A DNA stretch of 56,742 nt from CAZIOH01 sp964540815 (GTDB lineage Bacteria > Myxococcota_A > Polyangia > Fen-1088), in the NCBI GenBank assembly GCA_964540815.1, contig CAZIOH010000040.1, forward strand, positions 1-56,742, read 5' to 3'. Below, piece by piece: positions 28,409 to 36,766 of this stretch. A program made the translations under genes and the position numbers. The stretch's first letter is position 1. Each line of letters begins with the position of its first letter. The notes under the pieces were generated by a model, which had not been told where the DNA came from, did no database searches, and saw only the letters and a list, made by a program, of their open reading frames with translations.

Positions 28409-29159
28409 ACCGATGATCCGCCTCACCGGAATCTCGAAGACTTACCTCGCCGGCGAGGTCGAAGTCCAGGCCCTGGTCGACGTGAACCTCAGCATCGATG
28501 GGGCCGAGATGGTCGCGATCATGGGCCCTTCGGGCTCCGGGAAATCCACGTTGACGAATGTGCTCGGCTGCCTCGACCGTGCCACCTCGGGAAGCTACCG
28601 CTTCGAGGGACGCGAGGTGGCGAGCCTGCAAAAACAGGAGCTCTCCGCGCTGCGCCTCTCCGCCTTCGGCTTCGTCTTTCAGGGCTTCCAGCTCATCGCC
28701 CGAACGAGCGCGCTCGACAACGTCGCGCTGCCCCTGATCTACGCCGAAGTACCCGCCGACGAGCGGCGGCAGCGGGCCATGGTGGCCCTCGCCCGGGTCG
28801 GGCTCGAGGGACGTGAGCTGCACACCCCGGCGCAACTGTCCGGTGGACAGCAGCAGCGGGTGGCCATCGCGCGCGCGCTCGTCAACCGCCCCCGGCTGAT
28901 CCTCGCCGACGAGCCCACCGGCGCCCTCGACACCCGGACATCGGTAGAGGTTCTCGAGCTCCTGCAGTCCCTGCACACGAGCGGCATCACGGTGGTCCTC
29001 GTGACCCACGAGCCCGACATCGCCGCCTACGCGGGCCGGCGCCTGATGGTCCGCGACGGTCGTATCCTCTCCGACGAGGTCCAGGTCCCGCACGACGCCG
29101 CCGCCGATCTCGGGGCGATGCCCAAGAGTACGGCTGACGGCGGCTTGATAGCTGCCTGA
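28398..29159 (+). CDS. MacB/LolD-type ABC transporter ATP-binding protein
   Basis: 253 residues from GTG 28398, preceded by GGAGG. Walker A GPSGSGKST, Q-loop FVFQGFQLI, signature LSGGQQQR, Walker B LILADEPTGALD and His switch VTHEPD are all present. It powers the FtsX-like permease that follows after 24 bases. It begins inside the end of the broken macA-like gene. The complex would move a lipoprotein, peptide or hydrophobic compound, but its cognate adaptor is broken, so it may use another fusion protein or none. Confidence 0.93.
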   Translation: MGHEPMIRLTGISKTYLAGEVEVQALVDVNLSIDGAEMVAIMGPSGSGKSTLTNVLGCLDRATSGSYRFEGREVASLQKQELSALRLSAFGFVFQGFQLIARTSALDNVALPLIYAEVPADERRQRAMVALARVGLEGRELHTPAQLSGGQQQRVAIARALVNRPRLILADEPTGALDTRTSVEVLELLQSLHTSGITVVLVTHEPDIAAYAGRRLMVRDGRILSDEVQVPHDAAADLGAMPKSTADGGLIAA

Positions 29160-29183
29160 CGGCGACTGCAAAGAATTGGCTAC

Positions 29184-30422
29184 ATGAACGCTTTTGCCTC
29201 CGCCTTTGCATCGATTCTGCCGCTCGCCTTCGGGGCCCTGCGGCGCAACCGCATGCGGTCCCTGCTCACCTCCCTTGGCGTCATCATCGGGGTGGGGGCG
29301 CTAATCGTGACGGTGGCCTCCGGCGAGGGCTCGAAGGCAGTGCTCGAGGCTCAGCTCGCGACCCTCGGGACCAACCTGCTCATCGTGCTTCCTGGCTCGA
29401 GCACCCTCGGCGGGGCGCGCGGCGGTCCGGGCACGGGCAAGCCACTGACCCACGCCGATCTGCTGGCCATCATCAAGGGGACAAGCGCTTCCCGCTACGC
29501 GGCGCCCGTGGACCGCACGGTAGTCCAGGTGGTGCTCGACAACCAGAACTGGCTCACCACCGTCTTTGGGTCGACCCCGGATTTCTTCGCCATTCGCGAG
29601 TGGTCGATGTCCCGTGGGCGGCTCTTCAACAGCGCCGAATCGGACGCGGGGGCCAAGGTATGCGTGGTCGGCCAGACCGTCGCAACCCAGCTCTTCGGCG
29701 GAGGCGAACCCCTCGGGCAGATCGTTCGCGTGAAGTCCATGCCCTGCGAGATCGTGGGCGTCCTCGGCGGCAAGGGTCAATCCTCTCAGGGCCAGGATCA
29801 GGACGATCTGGTGGTGATGCCCTGGGTCACCTTCAAGTCGAGGATGATGAGCCAGGACCGGATCCACGTCGGGAGCATCCTGGTCTCCGCCACCTCCCCC
29901 GACGAGGTCGGACACGCTCAGAGCCAGGCCACGGGCATCCTCCGCCAGCAACACCGCCTGGCTGACGGGCTGCTCGACGACTTCACCGTCCGCAATCTGG
30001 CGGATCTCGCCGCGACCCAGGAGAAGGCGGCAGACGCCCAGACCGGCATGCTGCGAAATGTGTCGGCCGTCTCGCTGCTGGTCGGCGGAATCGGGATCAT
30101 GAACATCATGCTGGTCTCCGTGACCGAGCGGACCCGCGAGATCGGGATTCGCCTCGCCATCGGCGCCAGCGAGAACAAGGTCCTCCTGCAGTTCCTGATC
30201 GAGGCCGTGGCGCTGTCGGCGGCCGGCGGGCTGATCGGAATCGTGCTCGGGGTGGCGGGATCGGCGACCCTGGCGTCCATCATGCGCTGGCCGCTCGTCT
30301 TGACCCCGCTTTGGATCCTGATCGCGTTCGGGATCTCGATGGGAATTGGAGTGGTCTTCGGGTTCTATCCGGCGCGCAAGGCCGCGAGAATGAATCCCAT
30401 CGACGCTCTGCGCTTCGAATGA
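29184..30422 (+). CDS. MacB-type ABC permease (MacB_PCD plus FtsX domain)
   Basis: 412 residues: one N-terminal helix (LTSLGVIIGVGALIVTVASGEG), a periplasmic MacB_PCD domain (about 60-270), then three C-terminal FtsX helices (LLVGGIGIMNIMLVSVTERTREIGIRLAIGA, with the conserved ERTREIG loop). Fourth gene of the family layout adaptor-ATPase-permease. The stop overlaps the start of the next gene by 4 bases (ATGA). Fused ATPase is absent, as in DevC/LolC-like split systems. Confidence 0.92.
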   Translation: MNAFASAFASILPLAFGALRRNRMRSLLTSLGVIIGVGALIVTVASGEGSKAVLEAQLATLGTNLLIVLPGSSTLGGARGGPGTGKPLTHADLLAIIKGTSASRYAAPVDRTVVQVVLDNQNWLTTVFGSTPDFFAIREWSMSRGRLFNSAESDAGAKVCVVGQTVATQLFGGGEPLGQIVRVKSMPCEIVGVLGGKGQSSQGQDQDDLVVMPWVTFKSRMMSQDRIHVGSILVSATSPDEVGHAQSQATGILRQQHRLADGLLDDFTVRNLADLAATQEKAADAQTGMLRNVSAVSLLVGGIGIMNIMLVSVTERTREIGIRLAIGASENKVLLQFLIEAVALSAAGGLIGIVLGVAGSATLASIMRWPLVLTPLWILIAFGISMGIGVVFGFYPARKAARMNPIDALRFE

Positions 30423-30961
30423 ATGGCCCGAAGCTCGAAGTCGCGAAGTCAAAGGAGGACCGAGCTCCGAGCTCCGCACCCGCCTCGAGGCCGCCCATGG
30501 CCTCTGGTGAATTCGCCGCCGCGGCGCGCGCACGGCCGACGTCCCGCCTCGGCCCTCTCGGCGCGACGGCTTTCGCCCTGGAGATGTTCCTCGGTCTCGG
30601 CGCGATCGGGGGTGGAATCGCGCTCATGATGGGCCCCCGCCGAGAGATCCTTCCGCTGCCGGTTTCGGCCCTGCGGGGATCGCCCTTCGCCGATTACTTC
30701 GTGCCGGGCCTGGTCCTATTTGGGGTCCTCGGGATCGGGTCCTTCGCCGCGGCGATCCTGGCGTGTCGAAGACACAGGCTGGCGCCGGTCTCGGCCTTCG
30801 TCGTGGGTTGTGCGCTGCTCATCTGGCTGGCCGTGGAGATCGCGGTGGTGGGCTACTCGGGCCATCCACCGCTGCAGGCCGTGTACTTGGGCCTCGGGGT
30901 CGTCATCGCGTCCCTCGGACTCGTTTGGACGCATCGTTCGGGTGCGCCGGCCGCTTCCTGA
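30419..30961 (+). CDS. Four-helix membrane protein coupled to ABC exporter
   Basis: 180 residues from the ATG overlapping the permease stop. A disordered Ala/Pro/Arg-rich head of about 50 residues is followed by four hydrophobic segments (ALEMFLGLGAIGGGIALMMG, FVPGLVLFGVLGIGSFAAAILA, VSAFVVGCALLIWLAVEIAVVG, AVYLGLGVVIASLGLVW). No family recognised. Overlap suggests it belongs to the exporter operon, perhaps as an accessory membrane subunit. Confidence 0.72.
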   Translation: MNGPKLEVAKSKEDRAPSSAPASRPPMASGEFAAAARARPTSRLGPLGATAFALEMFLGLGAIGGGIALMMGPRREILPLPVSALRGSPFADYFVPGLVLFGVLGIGSFAAAILACRRHRLAPVSAFVVGCALLIWLAVEIAVVGYSGHPPLQAVYLGLGVVIASLGLVWTHRSGAPAAS

Positions 30962-31109
30962 TCACACGGCCGTAGCCGATGGTCGAATCATTGGCTGCCC
31001 GGTCGAATCGCGCTACCCGAGCGCCGCAGAGGCCGCCAGGGTCGACTGGACGCCCCGATGCAGGATGCTCCGGATTCCCAAGGATTCCGCAACCTCGACG
31101 CGAGTAGAC

Positions 31110-31124
31110 TGGCCCGGATGGTGC
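31110..31124 (+). promoter_or_regulatory. Sigma-54-type -24/-12 promoter element
   Basis: TGGCCCGGATGGTGC, 97 bases before the ATG at 31221. The surrounding 20 bases (31107-31126) are identical to 32605-32624. Confidence 0.65.
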
Positions 31125-31220
31125 ACGTCTCTCTGGGATGTCGAGCACGTCAGGGAATTGCGATTGCGGTTCTTCAGCGCGATTGGTGCCAGAAGCAAGA
31201 ACGAGACTAGGAGACAATTC

Positions 31221-31613
31221 ATGAGCCAGATGGCGGTTTGGATGGACCACCACGAAGCAAGGATCTTTCGGGTGGACGCCCAGAATTTCGACGAGGAGAT
31301 CGTCAACTGGGCCCCGAACCACGTTCACCGGCACCCCGAGGACGCAGACACGAGGACCCGCAACCACCCGGACGATGAGCACCGATTCTTCCGCGACGTC
31401 GCACGGTCGCTGGCTTCCGCCAGTGCGGTACTGCTCCTGGGCCCCTCGGTGACCAAGCTAAAGTTCATCAGGTACGTGCATGATCATGATCGGGCGCTGG
31501 TGCCAAAGATCGTGGGAGTGGAGAGCGCCAGCCATCCGACCGACAAGCAGATTGTGGCACACGTCCGCCAATACTTTAACGTCCCCGCCCCGCGGATCGG
31601 CCTTCGCACCTGA
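31221..31613 (+). CDS. eRF1 domain-3-like 'translational machinery' protein
   Basis: 130 residues; TAGGAG precedes the ATG. MAVWMDHHEARIF at the start, a His-rich middle (NHVHRHPEDADTRTRNH), FFRDVARSLASASAVLLLGPSVTKLKFIRYV and IVGVESASHPTDKQIVAHVRQYF match a small family related to the C-terminal domain of peptide-release factor eRF1/Pelota, annotated as translational machinery protein. Role unknown, perhaps ribosome rescue or stress. A degenerate copy is at 9544. Preceded by a sigma-54-type element. Confidence 0.75.
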   Translation: MSQMAVWMDHHEARIFRVDAQNFDEEIVNWAPNHVHRHPEDADTRTRNHPDDEHRFFRDVARSLASASAVLLLGPSVTKLKFIRYVHDHDRALVPKIVGVESASHPTDKQIVAHVRQYFNVPAPRIGLRT

Positions 31614-31695
31614 TACTTGTTCGTTGATCCGCCAACGGAGCAGTGCCGCTGCGCGTGACGGCTCGGAGGCCGACATCGCGCAGCGGCCGAGTTTG

Positions 31696-32349
31696 CTAGT
31701 GTGAAACCGTCATCCTGTCGACGACCTCGGTCACGCCCGGGGTCGCCCACGCTGCGTCAGCGGCGTCCTCGGTGGATTGCCATGAAGACGCGTGACCCGT
31801 CAGCGTGACCTTACCTCCCGACGTGTCGACCTTGATCCCCTTGGAGTCGGCCTTGGCCTGTCGATTCAGTGCTGCCTCGATCTTTACCTTGACGTCAGTC
31901 GGGGACACCTGCGATTTGAGCGCGACGTTGTTGACGACTGACACGACGCCCGTGAGGTAGCTGACCGCACGCTCGGCAGCCTCGCGCTCGAAGTTCCAGG
32001 TGGCCTGCCCTTCGAGGGTGACCAAGCCGGATGTCACCTTGGCGGTCACGGTGTTCGGGACGACCACGTCCCACTTGAGGGCGCTCTGGATCGCCGCGGC
32101 GATCTCTGCGTCGCTGTGTTTATGGTCGGAGAGAAGTTTGACTGACAGATCTTGTGCCATCGTACGAACCCCGCTCACGCGCTTCGCGGCGTCCTCGGCG
32201 GCCCACTTCTGTGCATAGGTGTCGACGGCGCCGGTCAGCGACACCGCGCCACCGTCCACGGTGACCCCAATCTGGGCCGCGTTGACGCTGGGATCCCAGC
32301 GGAGCTCTTCTTCGATGTCCTGCTGCAGTTGCTTGTCTGTCTTGTTCAC
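31696..32349 (-). CDS. BON-domain protein (three BON repeats)
   Basis: 217 residues from GTG 32349, preceded by AGGAG with 8-base spacing (an in-frame GTG 9 bases upstream overlaps that site and is less likely). Three BON domains as in the paralogue at 26901: VDGGAVSLTGAVDT, VTSGLVTLEGQATW, SGGKVTLTGHASS. No signal peptide. It is divergent from the PRC-barrel gene at 32636, with a shared upstream region of about 285 bases. It is the closest intact relative of the remnant at 50867 (AALNRQAKA). Confidence 0.88.
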   Translation of the reverse strand: MNKTDKQLQQDIEEELRWDPSVNAAQIGVTVDGGAVSLTGAVDTYAQKWAAEDAAKRVSGVRTMAQDLSVKLLSDHKHSDAEIAAAIQSALKWDVVVPNTVTAKVTSGLVTLEGQATWNFEREAAERAVSYLTGVVSVVNNVALKSQVSPTDVKVKIEAALNRQAKADSKGIKVDTSGGKVTLTGHASSWQSTEDAADAAWATPGVTEVVDRMTVSH

Positions 32350-32607
32350 GGGGCACACTCCTGGTTTTCGAAGGGTCGCGCGTCACGGCTGGGCGCACAC
32401 GCGTTCAGCCGTGTTTTCGCGAGACTGCTTCGCGGCGTGTCCTGCATTTCAGGGACCAACCCGATCGCACTGTTGCCGCCGTGTCGGCGTCGTGCACCGC
32501 CCCTGCCTACGAATCTCGGTGGCGTCTCGCTCACCGACAGTTCGGTGGCCTGATCCGATGGGCGTTCGGCTCGCACCCAAGACGTCGCCCCACCCGGGCG
32601 ACGGGAC

Positions 32608-32622
32608 TGGCCCGGATGGTGC
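32608..32622 (+). promoter_or_regulatory. Sigma-54-type -24/-12 promoter element
   Basis: TGGCCCGGATGGTGC, identical to 31110-31124. The GC of the -12 box lies only 13 bases before the ATG at 32636, so transcription from it would begin at about the start codon and give a leaderless or near-leaderless mRNA. Confidence 0.55.
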
Positions 32623-32635
32623 ACTTCTCGCCGTC

Positions 32636-33439
32636 ATGTTGCGAAGCCTCAAGGATCTCGAACGCTATACCGTCGCCGCGAGCGACGGCGATCTTGGGAG
32701 AGTCGTCGACTTTCTCTTCGATGACGAGCAGTGGGTGGTCCGTCACCTGATCGTGGAGACGGGCGGCTTTCTCGCCGGCCGCCGCGTGCTGATCTCCCCG
32801 ATCTCGTTCCGGCGGGCGGACTGGTCGAACCGTTGCTTTCACGTCAACCTGACCATGGACCTCGTGAAGAACAGCCCGAGCGTCGACACGGCCCTGCCCG
32901 TGTCGCGCCAGCATGAGTGGGACAACTACCGATACTATGGGTATCCGGCCTACTGGGGCGACTCCACACTTTGGAGCATGGGAGATTCGAATTCACCGAT
33001 GGCGGACGGGCCCTGGAATGCGCCTCCTCTCGGTGGGCCTGCGATGCCCGCAACCATCGTCCGGTCCGATGACATTCACCTTCGCAGTGCACGCGAGGTG
33101 CGTGAATATCACGTGGACGGGCAGGGCGAGGATGTAGGCCACGTCGACGATTTCGTCGTGGACGACCTGTTGTGGGCCGTCAGGTACCTGGCCGTCGCGA
33201 CGAGCGCCTGGTGGTTCAGCAAGAAGGTCCTGATCTCGCCTGACTGGGCGACGCGTATCGACTGGGCCGAGGGGAAAGTCTTCGTCGCCCAGTCCAGGGA
33301 GGCCATCAAGGACAGCCCCGCGTGGGATCCAGAGGCACCGATCAATCGAGAATACGAGACTCGGCTCTTCGACTACTATGGCCGACCGCAATATTGGCAG
33401 GGCGACGCAGCGGCACCGCCAGGCCTCCCTTCCCCCTGA
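32636..33439 (+). CDS. Protein with two PRC-barrel domains
   Basis: 267 residues. MLRSLKDLERYTVAASDGDLGRVVDFLFDDEQWVVRHLIVETG is a PRC-barrel (about 1-80); a second lies at about 140-230 (DDIHLRSAREVREYHVDGQGE, VDDFVVDDLLWAVRYLAV). The linker and C-terminus are Tyr/Trp-rich (WDNYRYYGYPAYWGD; FDYYGRPQYW). No signal peptide. Such double PRC proteins are found with BON and universal-stress genes; molecular role unknown. The ATG was chosen because it begins the first barrel exactly. Confidence 0.85.
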   Translation: MLRSLKDLERYTVAASDGDLGRVVDFLFDDEQWVVRHLIVETGGFLAGRRVLISPISFRRADWSNRCFHVNLTMDLVKNSPSVDTALPVSRQHEWDNYRYYGYPAYWGDSTLWSMGDSNSPMADGPWNAPPLGGPAMPATIVRSDDIHLRSAREVREYHVDGQGEDVGHVDDFVVDDLLWAVRYLAVATSAWWFSKKVLISPDWATRIDWAEGKVFVAQSREAIKDSPAWDPEAPINREYETRLFDYYGRPQYWQGDAAAPPGLPSP

Positions 33440-33558
33440 CCAACCGTCGCACGCTCGCTGGTGCGGTGAGTTGCTCCGGCTTGCCGGTTCAAAGTTGAAA
33501 CGCGCCGAACTGCAAGCGTGGAGAGGGTAACGCGGCTTTGGGAGGCAGAGGAATCTTC

Positions 33559-34272
33559 ATGAGTGGAATCGCGGTCACCAATCTGGCGAAGAATGCCGCC
33601 AAGGCGGGCGGGGAGTGCACCTGTGTGCTCGAATTCCCAGAGCCCACCGAGGTCGGCCTGACAACTGTCCCGACGACGCGGAGCGCAGCGGTCGCCGCAG
33701 CCCTCCTACGCCTGGTCCAGCGCACGCACGCCCGGCTTGCGGTGCTCAGCATCAGGGGCCTCGGCCACCTGGCTGCGGAGGACGCTCGTCTCCCGGGTAC
33801 CTTCCCGGTCAACCACCCGGTTGGAGCGCCGGAGCCAGCATACCGACTGGGTGGCTCTGGCGCCTGGGCGCGCCTCTCGGAAAACAACTCTCGCCGCTCC
33901 GATAGCCTCAGCCTCTCCAGCCTCGAAGAGCCAGGCGTGCAGGCCGTGCTCGACTTCGTCGGAGTGATGCCAGGACGCCCGCTCCTCGAACCAATCCGCA
34001 CCCGGTTTGCGACTGGCTGCTCGAACCAATTGGGCGAGATGGCGCTCCTCGCGGTTGCCGACGCTGCGATCAACGGGGCTCCAAGGTGGGTTGTGAGCCT
34101 GATTTGGACCAGCTGGGCCCCTCGTCCGCACGGCAATCTGGAGGGCTTCTTTCGGTCCCTCCCGGAGCCGCTCGACCTCACGCCGCCCGTCGTGGGCCCG
34201 GGCGCGCCCGGCGTGCTGAGAATCGACGGGGTGGGCCTCACGGCCCGCCTGGCCCGCATTCTGGACCGCTAA
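33559..34272 (+). CDS. Hypothetical protein
   Basis: 237 residues from ATG 33559 (GAGGAA 6-8 bases upstream). Codon composition fits the plus strand. MSGIAVTNLAKNAAKAGGECTCVLEF opens it, and the C-terminus has WVVSLIWTSWAPRPHGN. No signal peptide, no recognisable motif. It converges with the P-type ATPase gene with an 11-base gap. An overlapping opposite frame exists but is Arg/Ser-rich and looks like a shadow. Confidence 0.45.
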   Translation: MSGIAVTNLAKNAAKAGGECTCVLEFPEPTEVGLTTVPTTRSAAVAAALLRLVQRTHARLAVLSIRGLGHLAAEDARLPGTFPVNHPVGAPEPAYRLGGSGAWARLSENNSRRSDSLSLSSLEEPGVQAVLDFVGVMPGRPLLEPIRTRFATGCSNQLGEMALLAVADAAINGAPRWVVSLIWTSWAPRPHGNLEGFFRSLPEPLDLTPPVVGPGAPGVLRIDGVGLTARLARILDR

Positions 34273-34283
34273 TTCCATGGGAC

Positions 34284-36620
34284 CTAAAGGACCTCGAGCC
34301 GCCTGAACACGGGGACCTTCACAAGGTCCACGAGGAAGGTGAAGGCCACCGCCCCGAGGAGCGTGGCGGCGATGACGACCAAGGGAAGGGGAGCCATGGC
34401 GAGCCCGCGGTTCGCCATACTCGTCGCGATCAACAGATCGACTGCTGACGACAGCACGAGCCAGCGGCTCGGGGCGATTGACCAGAGACGCTGTCGTGAG
34501 CGATTCGTGTAGGTCGTCGCCTGGTTGCCGAACACGATCACGACGAAGGCGAGGGTTCTCAAGGTCTCGATTCCGAAGCCCAGCTGGACCTTGCCGACGA
34601 CGAGGACTGCCACGCAGAACACCAGCTCCGAGAGTCCCATGAACACGCCGGCCAAGGTGAGAGCGCCCACCCGCCAGACGTTTGGCTTCAACGATGGTTT
34701 CACGTTGTCGGTCGTCAAGGCCATGCCGAGAAAGTCGCCGGTGATCATGATGATGACCATCAGCATCGGGGTGAGGATCGCCTGCCGGGTGATCATCATC
34801 CCCACCGCCAAGAACAGCACCTGCGCGATCTTCTTGGTCACGGAGTTCATGGTGTAAGTCAGGATCCGCTGGAAGGTGATTCGACCTTCCTTGACAGCGG
34901 CCACCACCCCTCCCAGGCCAGGCTTCGTCAACACGATGCCGGCGGCCGACTTGGCGACGTCTGTCGCCGTCGAAACCGCGATTCCCATCTGCGCCTGGCG
35001 CAGCGCGGGCGCGTCGTTGGCGCCATCCCCGCACATGCCGACGGTGTGGCCGGCCTTCTGGAATTCCTGCACGAGACGGTACTTGTCCTCCGGCAACACA
35101 CCGGCAAAAACCGCGAAGTCCTGCGGATGCACGCCGGCTGGAATTGGTCCGGCGGGGCAAATGGCTCCTCTGAGGCCCACCTCGCGTGCGACGATCTCCG
35201 CCGTCGCCGGTGCGTCGCCTGTGACCATCACGGTGCGTACTCCGAGCGCCTGCAACTCCTCGACGAGCGCGGCAGCGTCGTGGCGCGGTGGATCGCTGAG
35301 GGCGATGACTCCCGCGAGCTTCAGCGACGTCGAACCCACGGCCACCGCGAGAACTCGGAAGCCCTTGCCTTCGAGCTCATGCGCCGCGGCCGTGGCGGTG
35401 GGGGCAGCTTCACTCAGCCTGGACACCGCCGCGAAAGCCCCCTTCACCACACGCACCGAGCTACCCTTCGCATCGAGGGCGGTCGCCTCGCTGAGCTTGG
35501 TTGCGGAATCAAACGGAACGAGCTTGGTCAGCCTGGGCGGATCTGCCATGGCTTGCTTTTCGGCGGCCGCACGGATGGCGACGTCCACGGGATCCTGCCC
35601 GCCTTCGGAGCTCGCGAGAGCTGCCAACGCGAGCAGGTGAGCCTGGTCGAAACCCGCCTCGGGGCGGAGCGCGGTGACAGTCAGGGCGTTGAGCGTCAGC
35701 GTCCCCGTCTTGTCCGCGCAGAGAACGTCCAAGGTGGCGGCTTCGTCCACCGCGGACAATCGCGTCGGCAGCACGCCGACTCGCGCCAGGGCCCTCGCGC
35801 CGAGCGCCGCTGCCAGGGTGAACGTGGCGGGCAGTGCGACGGGGATTGAGGCAAGCACCGCCGTGAGCAAGAGATGAATGATGTCGCCTCCCGGCATCCG
35901 GCGAACGAGCGCATAGGCAACGAGCAATGTGATGAGCACCCCATTGAAGAGCGCGAGGTTCCTCACCACCCGGACCACGGTCTTCTGCTGGGTGCTGACC
36001 ACGTGGGCGGTACGTACCAGCTCGGCGGTGTGACCAAACGCCGTACGCGCCCCGGTTGCGGTGACGATCGCGGTGGCCTCTCCGCGCCGCACCAGCGCCC
36101 CCGCGAAGGTCTTCAGTCCCGGACCAGCCTCAATTGGCACGGACTCGCCGGTCAACATCGACTGATCGAGCAGCACGGCACCGCTCACCAGTTCGACGTC
36201 CGCGGCCACCACGGCGCCGAGCGAAAGCTTCACCGTGTCACCGGGCACCAGCTCGCTTGCAGGGATGCGCTTCCAAGTACCATCGCGTCGTACGGCGGCC
36301 GTGAGCCCCAGGCGCGACTTCAGCGCTGCGAGCGTGGCCTGGGCCCGCCCCTCCTGGAAGAGGCCGAGGGCAGCGTTGAAGACGAGCAGCCCGGCGATGA
36401 CCGTCGCCTCGACGTACTCGCGTAGAGCCAGCTGCAGGAGGATTGCGGCTTCGAGCATCCACGGCACCGGCGCCCAGAGCTTCGCCAGCGCCATGCGCCA
36501 CGGCCGCAGGGCTGTGTCCGGCATCTCGTTGGGTCCGGAGCTCCCGAGTCGCGCGCGAGCCTCGTCGCTAGAGAGCCCCGCCTCCGGGGCGGCGGCGCCC
36601 TTCTTTCCCTGTGCTTCCAC
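34284..36620 (-). CDS. P3A-type proton-translocating P-type ATPase
   Basis: 778 residues from a GTG. Actuator-domain TGES at 157-160, phosphorylated Asp303 in CADKTGTLT, and hinge GMCGDGANDAPAL are present; ten membrane helices. After helix 6 the sequence TTDNVKPSLKP mirrors the DRVKPSPTP segment of plasma-membrane H+-ATPases, placing it with P3A pumps. It exports H+ at the cost of ATP. It follows the phosphoketolase-aldolase block of copy 1, just after a 5' remnant of atpD: the proton P-ATPase occupies the slot held by the N-ATPase operon in copy 2. Confidence 0.92.
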   Translation of the reverse strand: MEAQGKKGAAAPEAGLSSDEARARLGSSGPNEMPDTALRPWRMALAKLWAPVPWMLEAAILLQLALREYVEATVIAGLLVFNAALGLFQEGRAQATLAALKSRLGLTAAVRRDGTWKRIPASELVPGDTVKLSLGAVVAADVELVSGAVLLDQSMLTGESVPIEAGPGLKTFAGALVRRGEATAIVTATGARTAFGHTAELVRTAHVVSTQQKTVVRVVRNLALFNGVLITLLVAYALVRRMPGGDIIHLLLTAVLASIPVALPATFTLAAALGARALARVGVLPTRLSAVDEAATLDVLCADKTGTLTLNALTVTALRPEAGFDQAHLLALAALASSEGGQDPVDVAIRAAAEKQAMADPPRLTKLVPFDSATKLSEATALDAKGSSVRVVKGAFAAVSRLSEAAPTATAAAHELEGKGFRVLAVAVGSTSLKLAGVIALSDPPRHDAAALVEELQALGVRTVMVTGDAPATAEIVAREVGLRGAICPAGPIPAGVHPQDFAVFAGVLPEDKYRLVQEFQKAGHTVGMCGDGANDAPALRQAQMGIAVSTATDVAKSAAGIVLTKPGLGGVVAAVKEGRITFQRILTYTMNSVTKKIAQVLFLAVGMMITRQAILTPMLMVIIMITGDFLGMALTTDNVKPSLKPNVWRVGALTLAGVFMGLSELVFCVAVLVVGKVQLGFGIETLRTLAFVVIVFGNQATTYTNRSRQRLWSIAPSRWLVLSSAVDLLIATSMANRGLAMAPLPLVVIAATLLGAVAFTFLVDLVKVPVFRRLEVL

Positions 36621-36685
36621 GGTTCAGGCGACTTATCAGACCCAGGACAGCCAGCCCTGCGAATTCAGCTTCAGGACTCTCCGCG

Positions 36686-36766
36686 TCACAAGACGCCGCG
36701 CCGCTGAAGTGCGTCCCCCGACGGTGGATGGGGTGCCAGGATCGACGCGATCACCCCCGCGTTCAT
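36686..36766 (-). pseudogene. 5' remnant of atpD (first codons only)
   Basis: The ATG at 36766 overlaps the aldolase stop (ATGA), exactly as atpD (49613) does with the aldolase remnant in copy 2. MNAGVIASI matches the real AtpD start MNAGSIASI; homology then ends and a stop comes after 26 codons. The flanking DNA (36739-36839 versus 49588-49690) is also clearly homologous. Confidence 0.78.

Noticed and set aside
33489..34259. 256-codon minus-strand frame
   Set aside because: Arg/Ser/Pro-rich and weaker codon composition than the plus-strand frame at 33559.
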